In this document: positions 16,195 through 27,003 of the stretch, one piece after another
How positions within the stretch are numbered: the first letter of the stretch is position 1
Layout of the letters: each line of letters starts with the position of its first letter
Assembly (NCBI GenBank): GCA_016208165.1
Contig: JACQYL010000013.1
Coordinates: 1-64,000, forward strand
Direction: 5' to 3'
Source of the DNA: Deltaproteobacteria bacterium
GTDB lineage: Bacteria; Desulfobacterota; Desulfarculia; JACQYL01
Length of the DNA stretch: 64,000 nt
Notes under the pieces: model-generated
Told to the model about the DNA's origin: nothing
The model's input: only the letters and a program-made list of their open reading frames with translations
Database searches by the model: none
Translations under genes and position numbers: made by a program

Positions 16195-17957
16195 AGGTGG
16201 TCAAAAGGATATTTCGGATGCTCCCTCGCCGGGTCCGTTGGCATTGGGCAAGTCTCATTCCGTTTTCCTTCTTCGAAGCGCTCTTCGAGAGCATGGGCGC
16301 CGGCGCGCTGTTTTTCCTCATCAAGATATTGAATAGTCCTGATGAAGTGTTCCATATCCCCGTTGTTGGGAGAATTTACTCCGCCATGTCCATAGAGCGG
16401 AATAGGAGCATCATTCTCTCGTTTGCCGTCATGGTCGTTCTCTTTTACCTCATTAAAAACGGCTTTGTATTCCTGTCCGTTTACCTGAGATGCAGTTTAT
16501 CGAACAACACCGTGGCAAAGTTATCCAGCAGGATGTATAGCGGGTATCTCGATGCGCCTTACTCGTTTCATCTTCGACGGAATTCCGCGGATCTCATAGA
16601 CATGGCTCTCAGGAGCATCCAGGAAGCCGTTCGCCTGGTATTGGCGTCGGCTGTTGCGCTTGGTTCGGAAATTCTGGTCCTCTTGGGCATCATTGCCGTG
16701 CTTGTCGCCGCTTCTCCTCTGATAACGATCGTTTCGGTAGCCCTACTCTCCCTTCTTCTGGGAATTCTTCTGCTGGCTACACACCGCATGTTTTTCGCGC
16801 TCGGAGCCCAGGAACAAGAGTTGAGAAAGGACGCGACCCGGCTCCTGCAGCAAACGTTCGGGAGTATCAAGGAGGTGAAGGTGATGGGCCGGGCGGGTCC
16901 CTGGAAACAGATGTTCGCCACTCTTCAGAAGACCCTCGCGCGCGTGAGGAGGTGGCACGAAACGCTCAATTCCTCCCCTCGTTTTGTCATAGAAACCGTA
17001 TTCGTCGCCATTCCTCTGGTGATGGTGTTGTTCACATTTGACGAGGCGGATAGCAGCCGGGAACTGATGCCGGTGCTCGCCCTGTTTGCCTATGCCGGAT
17101 TTCGGGCTATTCCATCATTCAATCGCGTCACCATGCACTTGAACAACATCAGGTTGGGCAGCAAGGCGGTCGAATTGCTCTGGAAAGACCAGGAAGAATT
17201 CCGGAGCACGAATGAGGATCGGGCGCCGGATCGGCCCGGACATCTGAATTTCGAGGCTTCAGTCGTGATCGAAAAGGTGAGCTACGGCTATGAAGCCAGA
17301 GGGGAGAAGATCCTTCAGGATATCAGTCTGACCGTCCAACAGGGAACGTCTTTAGGCATTGCGGGTGAAACGGGAGTCGGTAAAAGCACCCTCATCGATC
17401 TGGTGCTGGGACTCCTTGCACCCACCGGAGGACGCATTCTCGTCGACGGAAACGATATCAGGGAACACCTGCAGGCTTGGCATCGAAAAATAGGGTATGT
17501 TCCCCAGCATATCTACCTCTTCGACGATACCCTCAGAAGGAACATCGCCTTTGGCGTTCCCGACCATGAAGTGGACGAGGGTAAGATGGCCTCGTCGATT
17601 CGACTCGCAAGGCTCGAAAGTCTGGTTTCAAAGCTCCCCGATGGTCTGGACACCGTGGTGGGAGAACGAGGAATACGATTCTCGGGCGGCGAAAGACAGC
17701 GTGTGGCTATTGCCCGGGCCCTCTACCGGGATCCGGAGATTCTGATATTTGATGAGCCCTCATCCGCGCTCGACAGCCGGACCGAACTCGATCTCGCGGC
17801 CTCGATCCACGCCCTGCAAGGGGAAAAGACGGTAATCGTCGCCGCGCACCGATCGAATATGCTCAAGTTTTGCGATCGAATCGTGGTGCTCAAGAACGGG
17901 CGGATCGAGGAAGTGGAGAACGCGGATGTCTTCCCCGGGGAGGCGTCCCGCCGGTGA
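16188..17957 (+). CDS. pglK: PglK-like ABC flippase for lipid-linked glycans
   Basis: A 589-residue half transporter: an N-terminal membrane domain (hydrophobic segments near 25-45, 75-100, 150-205, 270-300) and a C-terminal ATPase domain with Walker A GETGVGKST (about 393-401), signature FSGGERQRVAIARAL, Walker B ILIFDEPSSALD and switch His AAHRS. PglK and MsbA-type exporters share this plan. Here the neighbouring oligosaccharyltransferase and glycosyltransferases indicate the substrate, a polyprenyl-diphosphate glycan moved to the periplasmic side. The start overlaps the previous gene. MsbA-like lipid export is the alternative. Confidence 0.8.
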   Translation: MLKVVKRIFRMLPRRVRWHWASLIPFSFFEALFESMGAGALFFLIKILNSPDEVFHIPVVGRIYSAMSIERNRSIILSFAVMVVLFYLIKNGFVFLSVYLRCSLSNNTVAKLSSRMYSGYLDAPYSFHLRRNSADLIDMALRSIQEAVRLVLASAVALGSEILVLLGIIAVLVAASPLITIVSVALLSLLLGILLLATHRMFFALGAQEQELRKDATRLLQQTFGSIKEVKVMGRAGPWKQMFATLQKTLARVRRWHETLNSSPRFVIETVFVAIPLVMVLFTFDEADSSRELMPVLALFAYAGFRAIPSFNRVTMHLNNIRLGSKAVELLWKDQEEFRSTNEDRAPDRPGHLNFEASVVIEKVSYGYEARGEKILQDISLTVQQGTSLGIAGETGVGKSTLIDLVLGLLAPTGGRILVDGNDIREHLQAWHRKIGYVPQHIYLFDDTLRRNIAFGVPDHEVDEGKMASSIRLARLESLVSKLPDGLDTVVGERGIRFSGGERQRVAIARALYRDPEILIFDEPSSALDSRTELDLAASIHALQGEKTVIVAAHRSNMLKFCDRIVVLKNGRIEEVENADVFPGEASRR

Positions 17958-18032
17958 GAGAGAGCGAGCTCGTCGCCGGCTCAAGACGTTGCAGGCGGCG
18001 ATCAGGGATCCCGAATTACAGGCCCGCCCCCT

Positions 18033-19658
<1,626 letters not shown>

Positions 19659-20433
19659 GTTCGGGTTCCTTTCGTCCTGTCGTGCTCTTCAGTATCTATC
19701 TTTTTGGGCGGATCGCGGGGTTGTTCCATCCTGAAGTTCTTCCCTACCCCGAATGATACATGAAATCTTCCATAACCACAATTAACACTAATGATATCAA
19801 AGTAATGGCGATTTCGAACACCGAGCGCCTTCTTCGCAGCAGTCTCGCATTCCCGGGTAACCATTAGCCATGGCGAGGATTACCTCCGCATGCCCCAAGA
19901 AGAAAAGATGGATCTGATTTTACACTATTCGCCAAGGAGCTAGGGGAATCATCCGAATCCCCGCCGGGATGAACTCAATGTAATTGAGAGGAAAGAAGGG
20001 CTAAATGGGGTCAACCATGTATTTCCCGCGAGACTCCAACTCAGTATCCATCAGTTGAGAGCCCTTGCAGCGTCCCGATGCAAGGCGCATGCACGACTTT
20101 GATCTCTTGCCGAAGGATCGGCTAGGCCCCGAGTGGATTGGATCGAAAAAGCCTTGGGGTGAGATCCGGGTTCTGCTATACATCGAATCGTGAAGAAAGC
20201 ACGGGCCTGGATGCGCAGGCGTGACGGAACAGGAGACCACGCGCGCGAAATTCGATAACGGATCGTCTCCTACGAGAAGGACGGTCCTCCCGGACCTCAA
20301 GGGGTATCGGAACGGATGGGCCGCGAGGCGCCGAGTGAATAGGCTCTTCTTGCGGTCCTGCGGCCGAACCCTCTTTGTTTCAACCTATGGATGAATTCGA
20401 ATCCCGCCGGTTCGTCCATTTCGGGAAGCATTC
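19659..20433. other. Gene-free interval, about 770 bp
   Basis: Only short frames without recognisable family features lie here. The longest (minus strand near 20001-20300) has no RBS and reads Ser/Arg-rich. It could hold a decayed gene, but I cannot identify one. It contains the pgi leader at its left end. Confidence 0.4.
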
Positions 20434-21648
20434 TTGAAAAAGATCCTCTTTCTTTCCAACAGATTGCCGTATCCTCCCACGAGCGGCGGAGCCATAAAGC
20501 GGTGGAAGGTGGTGGAGTACCTTTCGGAACACCACGATCTGGGGATCGTCACCGTGCTGGCGGAAGCAGATCCGACCCACGTGGACGAGTTTACCTCGAA
20601 AATCAGATTGTCCCACTTCCACGGCGAGGTCCTCGACAGAAAAAGAAACGTGTGGAATCTGCTGTTGAGCTATCTCCACGGATTGCCTCTTTCCTATTAT
20701 CGGAATTATTCTCCGTCGCTCAAAAAACATGTGCGTCAGGTTGCCGAAAACTACGATGCGCTGCTGCTGGATTCCAGCCTCATGTTTCCCTATGCGCCTC
20801 GAGATTGCCCTCGTCCGGTACTTCTGCACGAGCACAACGCGGAGTATGTGATCTGGTCCCGCTTCTGCGAAGTCGAAAAGAACGTGCTAAAAAAGATGAT
20901 CCTTCTGATCGAGGCGAGAAGAATCAAAAACGCGGAAAGGGACTGCTGCAAAACGTCCTGCGCCATTTTTGCGGCGCCCAACGATATCCAAAGTCTTGCG
21001 GGACTCGGAATACCCCGAGATAAGTTTATCGAAACATACCACCTGGGGAACGAGGAACATCTGGATCTTCCCGATATCGACTTTCACGCCACGGAAAAGG
21101 CCCTCCTTTTCGTAGGAACGCCGGCATGGGAGCCCAACCTGGATGGTTTGACCTGGTTCATATCCCAAGTCTGGGATACGCTCAAAGCCCGGCATCCGGA
21201 TCTGACGTTTTTCGTGGTGGGACGGGAGCCGGGAGCAAGACTGCGAAATCTCGTTCGTGACAGGAAAGATATCCGTTTAACGGGATTTGTTGAAGATCTT
21301 GAACCCTACTACTCGCGATGCCGTGTGTTTGTGGCGCCTCTGAGATTCGGAGCCGGCATGAAGGTAAAGATCATAGACGCCATGTACCGAGGCGTTCCCG
21401 TGGTCACTACGGCCGTGGGCGCGGAGGGACTCGGCGTGGAAGATGGGGAGCATCTCTTCGTTTCCGATACGGCGGACAACATGGCGGCGGACACCTGCGA
21501 GTTGCTTCAAAATGAAAGAACCTGGACCTCGATAAGGGATCGTTCGAGAACACTGGCAAGGGAGAGATATCGATGGGACAGGGTGTTTTACAATCTGGAA
21601 TCCGGAATCCGGTCGTGTCTGGAAAGTGAGGACCGCAAAGCCCTCTGA
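20434..21648 (+). CDS. GT4-family glycosyltransferase
   Basis: A 404-residue GT-B protein starting at TTG with GGGAAG upstream (KKILFLSNRLPYPPTSGGAI). The second half has LLFVGTPAWEPNLDGLTWF, then VFVAPLRFGAGMKVKIIDAM with the conserved Lys and Glu/Asp region, and GVPVVTT. This PNxxGL...GxGxK(T/V)K pattern is common in sugar transferases of surface-polysaccharide loci (type seen with PEP-CTERM/exosortase and stationary-phase exopolysaccharide clusters). It stands alone, separated from the pgl-like locus by pgi, so its pathway is open. Confidence 0.8.
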   Translation: MKKILFLSNRLPYPPTSGGAIKRWKVVEYLSEHHDLGIVTVLAEADPTHVDEFTSKIRLSHFHGEVLDRKRNVWNLLLSYLHGLPLSYYRNYSPSLKKHVRQVAENYDALLLDSSLMFPYAPRDCPRPVLLHEHNAEYVIWSRFCEVEKNVLKKMILLIEARRIKNAERDCCKTSCAIFAAPNDIQSLAGLGIPRDKFIETYHLGNEEHLDLPDIDFHATEKALLFVGTPAWEPNLDGLTWFISQVWDTLKARHPDLTFFVVGREPGARLRNLVRDRKDIRLTGFVEDLEPYYSRCRVFVAPLRFGAGMKVKIIDAMYRGVPVVTTAVGAEGLGVEDGEHLFVSDTADNMAADTCELLQNERTWTSIRDRSRTLARERYRWDRVFYNLESGIRSCLESEDRKAL

Positions 21649-21981
21649 AGTCTCTTCCAATTCTCATTTCTGCGGTTTTTGGCACAAGACGTCGCTTGCC
21701 GGGGTGTTGCCAGGGTGTATGGGGTATGTTATGCTTAAATCTAAAGAAATAAGCAGCCGTACACCTGGAGGTTCAATCTAAGGTTCCCCTCGCGACAAAT
21801 CGCCCTCACCCGTTGCTCTGCGCTCCACATAGCCCACTGCCCGAACGCGGTGTCCGATGTTGCACATCTCCTGTTCCGGAAGACCTAACAGGTCTGAAAA
21901 CCCGAGGTGTGGGTTTCCGCCATTCGCGGGAATGACCGGAAATAAGAAACGGTTTCAGCAACCGCCGCCTGATCGAATACC
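21649..21981. other. Intergenic interval with degenerate palindromic repeat
   Basis: About 330 bp without a supported gene. The part 21895-21945 resembles the common genomic repeat built around a GGGAATGAC core, partly palindromic. No promoter is clear. Confidence 0.4.
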
Positions 21982-22650
21982 GTGTGCGCCTCATCATGTG
22001 AAAAGCTCCCGGCGTCATCCGCATCGGCCATTCCGATTTGGGAAGGAAAGCGGCTTAGGGTGGCGCACGTGAAAGAAGACGCGGGTCTCCGGCGTCAGGA
22101 GGATACGATTTACCTGGGACCCGGTCCGGGATTCGGCTCGGGTCGCCACCCCACAACACGAGGTTGCCTCGGTCTGATGGAATCCTTCTTTGAAGGGGGT
22201 CGCCCGGCCCGTGTTCTGGACGCGGGCTGCGGTTCCGGCATTCTGTCCATTGCCGCTTCGTTGCTCGGGGCCCGGACGGTGTTGGGCGTCGAAGTTGAAA
22301 AAACGGCAGCGGCCACCGCCCGCAGAAACGTCGGGTGGAACAACGTTCAGGACGTGGTAACCATCTTCCGCGGAGACCTGCAGGATGTCCTGGGGAGTTA
22401 CGACCTCATCCTGGCCAATCTGGATCCGGGCGCTGCGGCGATCTTCGGTGTAACGTTAGGAAAGCGGCTGGTTTCGGGAGGTCATCTCATCCTATCCGGT
22501 TTGGCCGGGTTTGAAACAGATCACGCCCTCAAGCGCCTTGTTCAGGATCGCGGCCTCAACCTGTTGGAACATCTCAGAAAAGGAGGTTGGAGCACCTTAT
22601 TGTTGAACAGACCGAAACTCAAAAACGAAACGGGATCAACCGATGCCTGA
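21982..22650 (+). CDS. PrmA-like SAM methyltransferase, N-terminally short
   Basis: A 222-residue class I methyltransferase. LGPGPGFGSGRHPTTRGCL matches the PGxAFGTGxHPTT signature of ribosomal protein L11 methyltransferase; VLDAGCGSGILSIAA is SAM motif I; LILANLDPGA corresponds to the NI(L)A substrate motif region. Typical PrmA is near 290 residues with an N-terminal L11-recognition domain. Here little of that domain precedes the catalytic core, and the first 20 or so residues read as non-homologous. Either the start region has been lost or this is a short paralogue. The start (GTG) is uncertain. Confidence 0.7.
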   Translation: MCASSCEKLPASSASAIPIWEGKRLRVAHVKEDAGLRRQEDTIYLGPGPGFGSGRHPTTRGCLGLMESFFEGGRPARVLDAGCGSGILSIAASLLGARTVLGVEVEKTAAATARRNVGWNNVQDVVTIFRGDLQDVLGSYDLILANLDPGAAAIFGVTLGKRLVSGGHLILSGLAGFETDHALKRLVQDRGLNLLEHLRKGGWSTLLLNRPKLKNETGSTDA

Positions 22651-22700
22651 GCGCATCGGTTTCAGCGTGGGCGACCGCCGAAAGCGATGCGTACATGATT

Positions 22701-23420
22701 TCAACCGGGCGTCGAGGTAGACGGCGCCGGACCGCCACCCTCGGTTCCCAACTGTCTCAATAGCGACTCAGCCAGTTCCTTTGAAGCGGATTGCGGATAG
22801 GTCTTCAGAAACGCTTCATACATTGCGCGGGCTTTTTCGACATCTCCCGCCCCCCTGTACAACCTGGCGAGAACGAGGGTATTTTCTTCTTTCAGAAAGT
22901 CTCCCTGCTCCTTCTCGTTTTTCAGAAGCAGTTCCACTCCCTGGGCGTATTGGTTTAGAGCTTCATAGCTTTGCGCCAGGGCAAGGCGTACCGCTATTCG
23001 GGATTTGGGGTACGATTCGAGCCCTTTCAAGGCCCTTTCCAGCGTTACAGCCGCCGATTCGTAGTTCCCGGCTTTGAAGTACGCGCCTCCCAATTCCGCT
23101 GCGACGAGGGCCCCCCTTTCGGAGCCGGAATGGGTATCCAGATATCCCTTAAGGATTTCGATTTTCTTGTTCGTGTCTTCTTCGGCGTTTGCCTGGCCAA
23201 GGACCTGGTTGAATTCCAGTCGATTGGATTGGGCCTGATGTTTGAAGAAAAAGAAGCCGACGACCGCCAGAACAAGCACTCCCAGGACCGCAATGGAAAG
23301 GTTCGTCACCTTCTTGGGATTGGCTGTTATGTAATTGACGGCTCTCGTGGAAAGGGAGATAAATTCGTCCGGTTCCTTCAGCAACTGCTTCCTGCTAATT
23401 TTCTTGGTCTCCATGGGCAT
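22701..23420 (-). CDS. Membrane-anchored TPR protein (YfgM-like)
   Basis: A 239-residue protein with a cytoplasmic N-terminus of about 40 residues, one transmembrane segment (about 42-62, SIAVLGVLVLAVVGFFFF) and then TPR-like helices to about residue 225 and a Pro/Ser tail. This layout is that of YfgM/TPR_21 proteins, periplasmic TPR partners of the Sec translocon and chaperones. It follows purA on the same strand, but a terminator lies between them. Confidence 0.75.
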   Translation of the reverse strand: MPMETKKISRKQLLKEPDEFISLSTRAVNYITANPKKVTNLSIAVLGVLVLAVVGFFFFKHQAQSNRLEFNQVLGQANAEEDTNKKIEILKGYLDTHSGSERGALVAAELGGAYFKAGNYESAAVTLERALKGLESYPKSRIAVRLALAQSYEALNQYAQGVELLLKNEKEQGDFLKEENTLVLARLYRGAGDVEKARAMYEAFLKTYPQSASKELAESLLRQLGTEGGGPAPSTSTPG

Positions 23421-23646
23421 CCGCCTTGTGTTATTTTCGTACCCATTTAGCAGAGCGTCCCGGTTTCGTCAATCCCATGAACGAGGTCAATACGGCTATT
23501 TCAGGGAAAGATGTTGATGGTGGTGTGGGCTCTACGATCGAGACGGGAAGGAATCCGGTCGGGCGGCCCGCCTGCGTCAACAGTGTCACCGGATAGGTAT
23601 CAACGGCAAACGATAAGTCAGATATACGGCCTTCTGAAAAATGCTC

Positions 23647-23672
23647 GGGGCATCTGCTACTTGAGATGCCCC
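23647..23672 (-). terminator. purA terminator
   Basis: GGGGCATCT and AGATGCCCC form a 9-bp perfect stem just past the purA stop. On the minus strand it is followed by GAGCATTTTT. This is a good intrinsic terminator. Confidence 0.75.
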
Positions 23673-23686
23673 CAACTCTCGGAGAT

Positions 23687-24997
23687 TTATGTCCTATGGC
23701 CGCAATCAAAGGGATTCCGTTCGGTGATGGTTTGCTCTCTGGAGGGACCGACGGAGATCAGGTCTATGGGAACGCCGGACAGCTCTTCGATCCGGCGCAG
23801 GTAATTCCGGGCATTAAGGGGTAGTTCCGCAAAAGAGCGGGTTTCGCCAATGGGCTCGCTCCAGCCGGGAAGATCCTCATAGATGGGCCTGCACTTCTCG
23901 AGCTGTTCGAGACTGGGCGGCATGGCTTTCTGGAAACCTTCATCGTTTTCATAACCCGTGCAGATGCGGATGGTGTCCAGACCGCTCAACACGTCCAGCT
24001 TGGTGATGGCCAAGCCGCTTAGGCTGTTCAGGCGCACCGCCTCGCGGAGCACTACCATGTCCTGCCAGCCGCAGCGTCGCTTTCGGCCTGTTGTGGACCC
24101 GAATTCGGCCCCTTTTTCCTGGAGGTACGCTCCGGTGTCGTCTTGCAGTTCGGTCGGGAACACGCCGGCGCCCACGCGCGTGGCGTAGGCCTTGACGACC
24201 CCCAGGACACAGTCCAGGATCCTGGGGCCTACACCGGCGCCCGAGCAGACCGAACCGGCCACCGGGTTGGAAGAGGTGACAAATGGATAGGTTCCGTGAT
24301 CGATATCGAGTTGCGTTCCCTGGGCCCCTTCGAAAAGCACGCTACAGCCGGAATCCACGGCTTTCTGAATCTCGACGGAAACATTGGACGCGTACGACGC
24401 CAACTCACGACTCAGTTCGATCAGGGTTTCCCGTTCGCCTTCGGCTTCCAGAGGCAAATCCGATCCCAGAACGTAGCGTAAGTACTTTTCCTTTTCGGAA
24501 AGGTTGGCCAGATACCGTTCCATAAATCCTTGTGGATCGATGAAATCGATAAAGCGGATGCCGCGGCGCCCCACTTTGTCCTCATAGCACGGACCGATGC
24601 CGCGGCCGGTGGTTCCGATCTTCACCGGACCCCGGGCTTCCTCCCGGGCCAGGTCCAGGGCCTTGTGGTAGGGCATGATCATATGCGCCCGTGCGCTTAC
24701 CCTGAGGCGTGACGGAGTCACCTCGATGCCCCGCTTGCGCAGTCCCGAAATCTCGTTCCTGAGCACATAGGGATCCACGACTACGCCGTTACCGATGAGG
24801 CACAGCTTTTCCGGGTACAAAATGCCGGATGGAACCAGATGAAGAATATACTTCTCGTTTTGAACCAGAAGGGTATGACCTGCATTGTTGCCTCCCTGAA
24901 AGCGAACGATCAGATCGGCATGTCCGGTCAGCAGATCTACGATTTTGCCTTTACCTTCGTCACCCCATTGGGTGCCGATGACCGCCACGTTGGGCAT
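23687..24997 (-). CDS. purA: Adenylosuccinate synthetase
   Basis: A 436-residue GTP-dependent enzyme making adenylosuccinate from IMP and aspartate, the first step to AMP. VIGTQWGDEGKGKIVDLL is the phosphate loop with catalytic Asp; NNAGHTL, TTGRGIGP, EGAQGTQLDIDHGTYPFVTSS and the C-terminal ISVGPSREQTI are all diagnostic. Length is standard. The promoter and terminator are both recognisable, so it is probably transcribed alone. Confidence 0.97.
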   Translation of the reverse strand: MPNVAVIGTQWGDEGKGKIVDLLTGHADLIVRFQGGNNAGHTLLVQNEKYILHLVPSGILYPEKLCLIGNGVVVDPYVLRNEISGLRKRGIEVTPSRLRVSARAHMIMPYHKALDLAREEARGPVKIGTTGRGIGPCYEDKVGRRGIRFIDFIDPQGFMERYLANLSEKEKYLRYVLGSDLPLEAEGERETLIELSRELASYASNVSVEIQKAVDSGCSVLFEGAQGTQLDIDHGTYPFVTSSNPVAGSVCSGAGVGPRILDCVLGVVKAYATRVGAGVFPTELQDDTGAYLQEKGAEFGSTTGRKRRCGWQDMVVLREAVRLNSLSGLAITKLDVLSGLDTIRICTGYENDEGFQKAMPPSLEQLEKCRPIYEDLPGWSEPIGETRSFAELPLNARNYLRRIEELSGVPIDLISVGPSREQTITERNPFDCGHRT

Positions 24998-25055
24998 GAC
25001 TTGATTCCCGCTTGATTATCGACTATGTCTTAGGCCTCTATTGCTAAACACTCGT

Positions 25056-25084
25056 CTGATATTTCATCAGACCTCGGTTGTCAA
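25056..25084 (-). promoter_or_regulatory. purA promoter with overlapping inverted repeat
   Basis: On the minus strand TTGACA (25079-25084), a 17-bp spacer and TATCAG (25056-25061, 4/6). A perfect inverted repeat, GTCTGAT-ATTTC-ATCAGAC (25054-25072), covers the -10 and could be an operator. The purA start is about 60 bp downstream. Confidence 0.6.
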
Positions 25085-25204
25085 CGGTTTTCGGGACGTC
25101 GCGCCTTTTTTCGGGATCGAGAGGAATAAAACCGTATTCCGATCCGGGACGTCCACGGCTCGGAGAATCCGAGCAACATCTGGAAGGAAATCCTGGTATA
25201 CATA

Positions 25205-27001
25205 ATGAAGTACATCCGAAACTTCAGTATTATTGCACACATAGATCATGGAAAATCCACCCTGGCCGATCGCATGATTCAGCTCACCGGAATTGTGGAC
25301 GATCGCTCGTTTCGAGACCAGATCCTGGACAGTATGGACATCGAACGTGAACGCGGCATTACCATTAAGAGCCAGGCGGTAACGCTGCCGTATCAATCCA
25401 AAGATGGAAAGCAATATGAATTGAACCTGATCGACACCCCCGGGCACGTGGACTTCAGTTATGAAGTGTCCCGTGCTTTAGCGTCATGTGAAGGCGTCTT
25501 GCTGTTGGTCGACGCTTCCCAGGGAGTGGAAGCGCAAACACTGGGGAATTTGTATCTTGCGCTGGAGTTGGATCTGGTCGTCATCCCGGTCATCAACAAG
25601 ATCGACCTTCCTTCAGCTCAACCGGATCGGGTCATGGAAGAGATCGAAATGGAGCTCGGTTTGGATTCCGCCGGGGTAATCCTCTGTTCGGCCAAGGAAG
25701 GCATCGGTATCGAGGCTGTTCTGGAAGCGATTGTGTCTCGAATTCCCGCTCCAAAAGGAGACCCTGACAACCCGCTGTCGGCCCTGATTTTCGATGCCCA
25801 GTACGACTCGTTTCGTGGCTCCATCATTCACGCCCGGATCATGGAAGGTGAGGTGAAGGCGGGTGATACGATCCGCCTCTTCAGCACAAAAAAGAACTAT
25901 CGCGTGGAAGAAGTCGGGTTTTTTCGACTCGACCGGGAACCTACAAAGAATCTGACCGCAGGCGAAGTCGGTTACATCATTGCCGGCATTAAGAGCGTAG
26001 GAGATACGCGGACGGGCGATACCGTCACTCTGGCCGAACGCCCATGCGACAAGCCTCTGGCGGGATTTCGGGAGGCCAAGCCCATGGTCTTCTCCTCCCT
26101 TTACCCGGTGGCTTCGGACGAATACCAAGACCTGAGCGACGCTCTCGAAAGATATCAGTTGAACGACGCCGCCTTCACGTATCAGAAAGACTCGTCGGTG
26201 GCGTTGGGACTGGGCTTCCGGTGCGGTTTTCTGGGACTGCTTCATCTGGAGGTGGTTCAGGAAAGACTGGAAAGAGAATTCAATCAGTCATTGATTATGA
26301 CATTTCCAAGCGTGCGATACCAGTTCCGAATCAAGAGCAAGGAACTGATCACCATAGACAATCCTGCGCTGTACCCGGATCCGGCGGACATCGACGAGTC
26401 GTTCGAGCCCTTTATCAAAGCCACGATCTTGATGCCGGAACGATACATGGGCGTGGTAATGACCTTGTGCCGGGAACGTCGAGGCGTCAATCTGCGCCAC
26501 CACTATCCGGTGACCGGCCGGATCGAATTGACGGCCGATCTGCCTCTCGCCGAAGTGATTTATGATTTTTACGACAAACTCAAGACCGTTACCCAGGGCT
26601 ACGGGTCTTTTGACTATGAGCTTCTGGACTACCGATCGAGCGACCTCGTTAAAGTGGACATCCTGGTGAATGGAGAGCGCGTGGACGCCCTTACCCATAT
26701 CGTCCACCGGGATCGGGCCCGGATCCGGGCCAAGCAGGCCTGCGACAAACTGAAAGAGGAAATTCCACGACATATGTTTAAGGTTGCCATCCAGGGGGCC
26801 ATAGGCGGTCAAGTCATCGCACGATCCACGATCAGCCCTTTCCGCAAAGACGTTACGGCCAAGTGCTACGGGGGCGACGTAACGAGGAAACGCAAGCTGC
26901 TCGAAAAACAGAAGGCCGGGAAAAAGCGGATGAAAATGATCGGGCAGGTGGTGGTCCCCCAGAGCGCGTTTGTCTCAGTCCTCAAGACCGATCGGGACTG
27001 A
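25205..27001 (+). CDS. lepA: Elongation factor 4 (LepA)
   Basis: A 598-residue translational GTPase that back-translocates or remodels ribosomes. G motifs are AHIDHGKST (G1), DTPGHVDFSYEV (G3) and NKIDLP (G4). The LepA-specific C-terminal domain ends in QKAGKKRMKMIGQV. The length is normal. hemW starts 2 bp after its stop, an arrangement seen in many bacteria. Confidence 0.97.
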   Translation: MKYIRNFSIIAHIDHGKSTLADRMIQLTGIVDDRSFRDQILDSMDIERERGITIKSQAVTLPYQSKDGKQYELNLIDTPGHVDFSYEVSRALASCEGVLLLVDASQGVEAQTLGNLYLALELDLVVIPVINKIDLPSAQPDRVMEEIEMELGLDSAGVILCSAKEGIGIEAVLEAIVSRIPAPKGDPDNPLSALIFDAQYDSFRGSIIHARIMEGEVKAGDTIRLFSTKKNYRVEEVGFFRLDREPTKNLTAGEVGYIIAGIKSVGDTRTGDTVTLAERPCDKPLAGFREAKPMVFSSLYPVASDEYQDLSDALERYQLNDAAFTYQKDSSVALGLGFRCGFLGLLHLEVVQERLEREFNQSLIMTFPSVRYQFRIKSKELITIDNPALYPDPADIDESFEPFIKATILMPERYMGVVMTLCRERRGVNLRHHYPVTGRIELTADLPLAEVIYDFYDKLKTVTQGYGSFDYELLDYRSSDLVKVDILVNGERVDALTHIVHRDRARIRAKQACDKLKEEIPRHMFKVAIQGAIGGQVIARSTISPFRKDVTAKCYGGDVTRKRKLLEKQKAGKKRMKMIGQVVVPQSAFVSVLKTDRD

Positions 27002-27003
27002 AA

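Noticed and set aside
26863-27003. N-terminal extension of hemW inside lepA
   Set aside because: The extra residues are a shadow of the conserved lepA C-terminus; TTG 27004 gives the normal HemW start.
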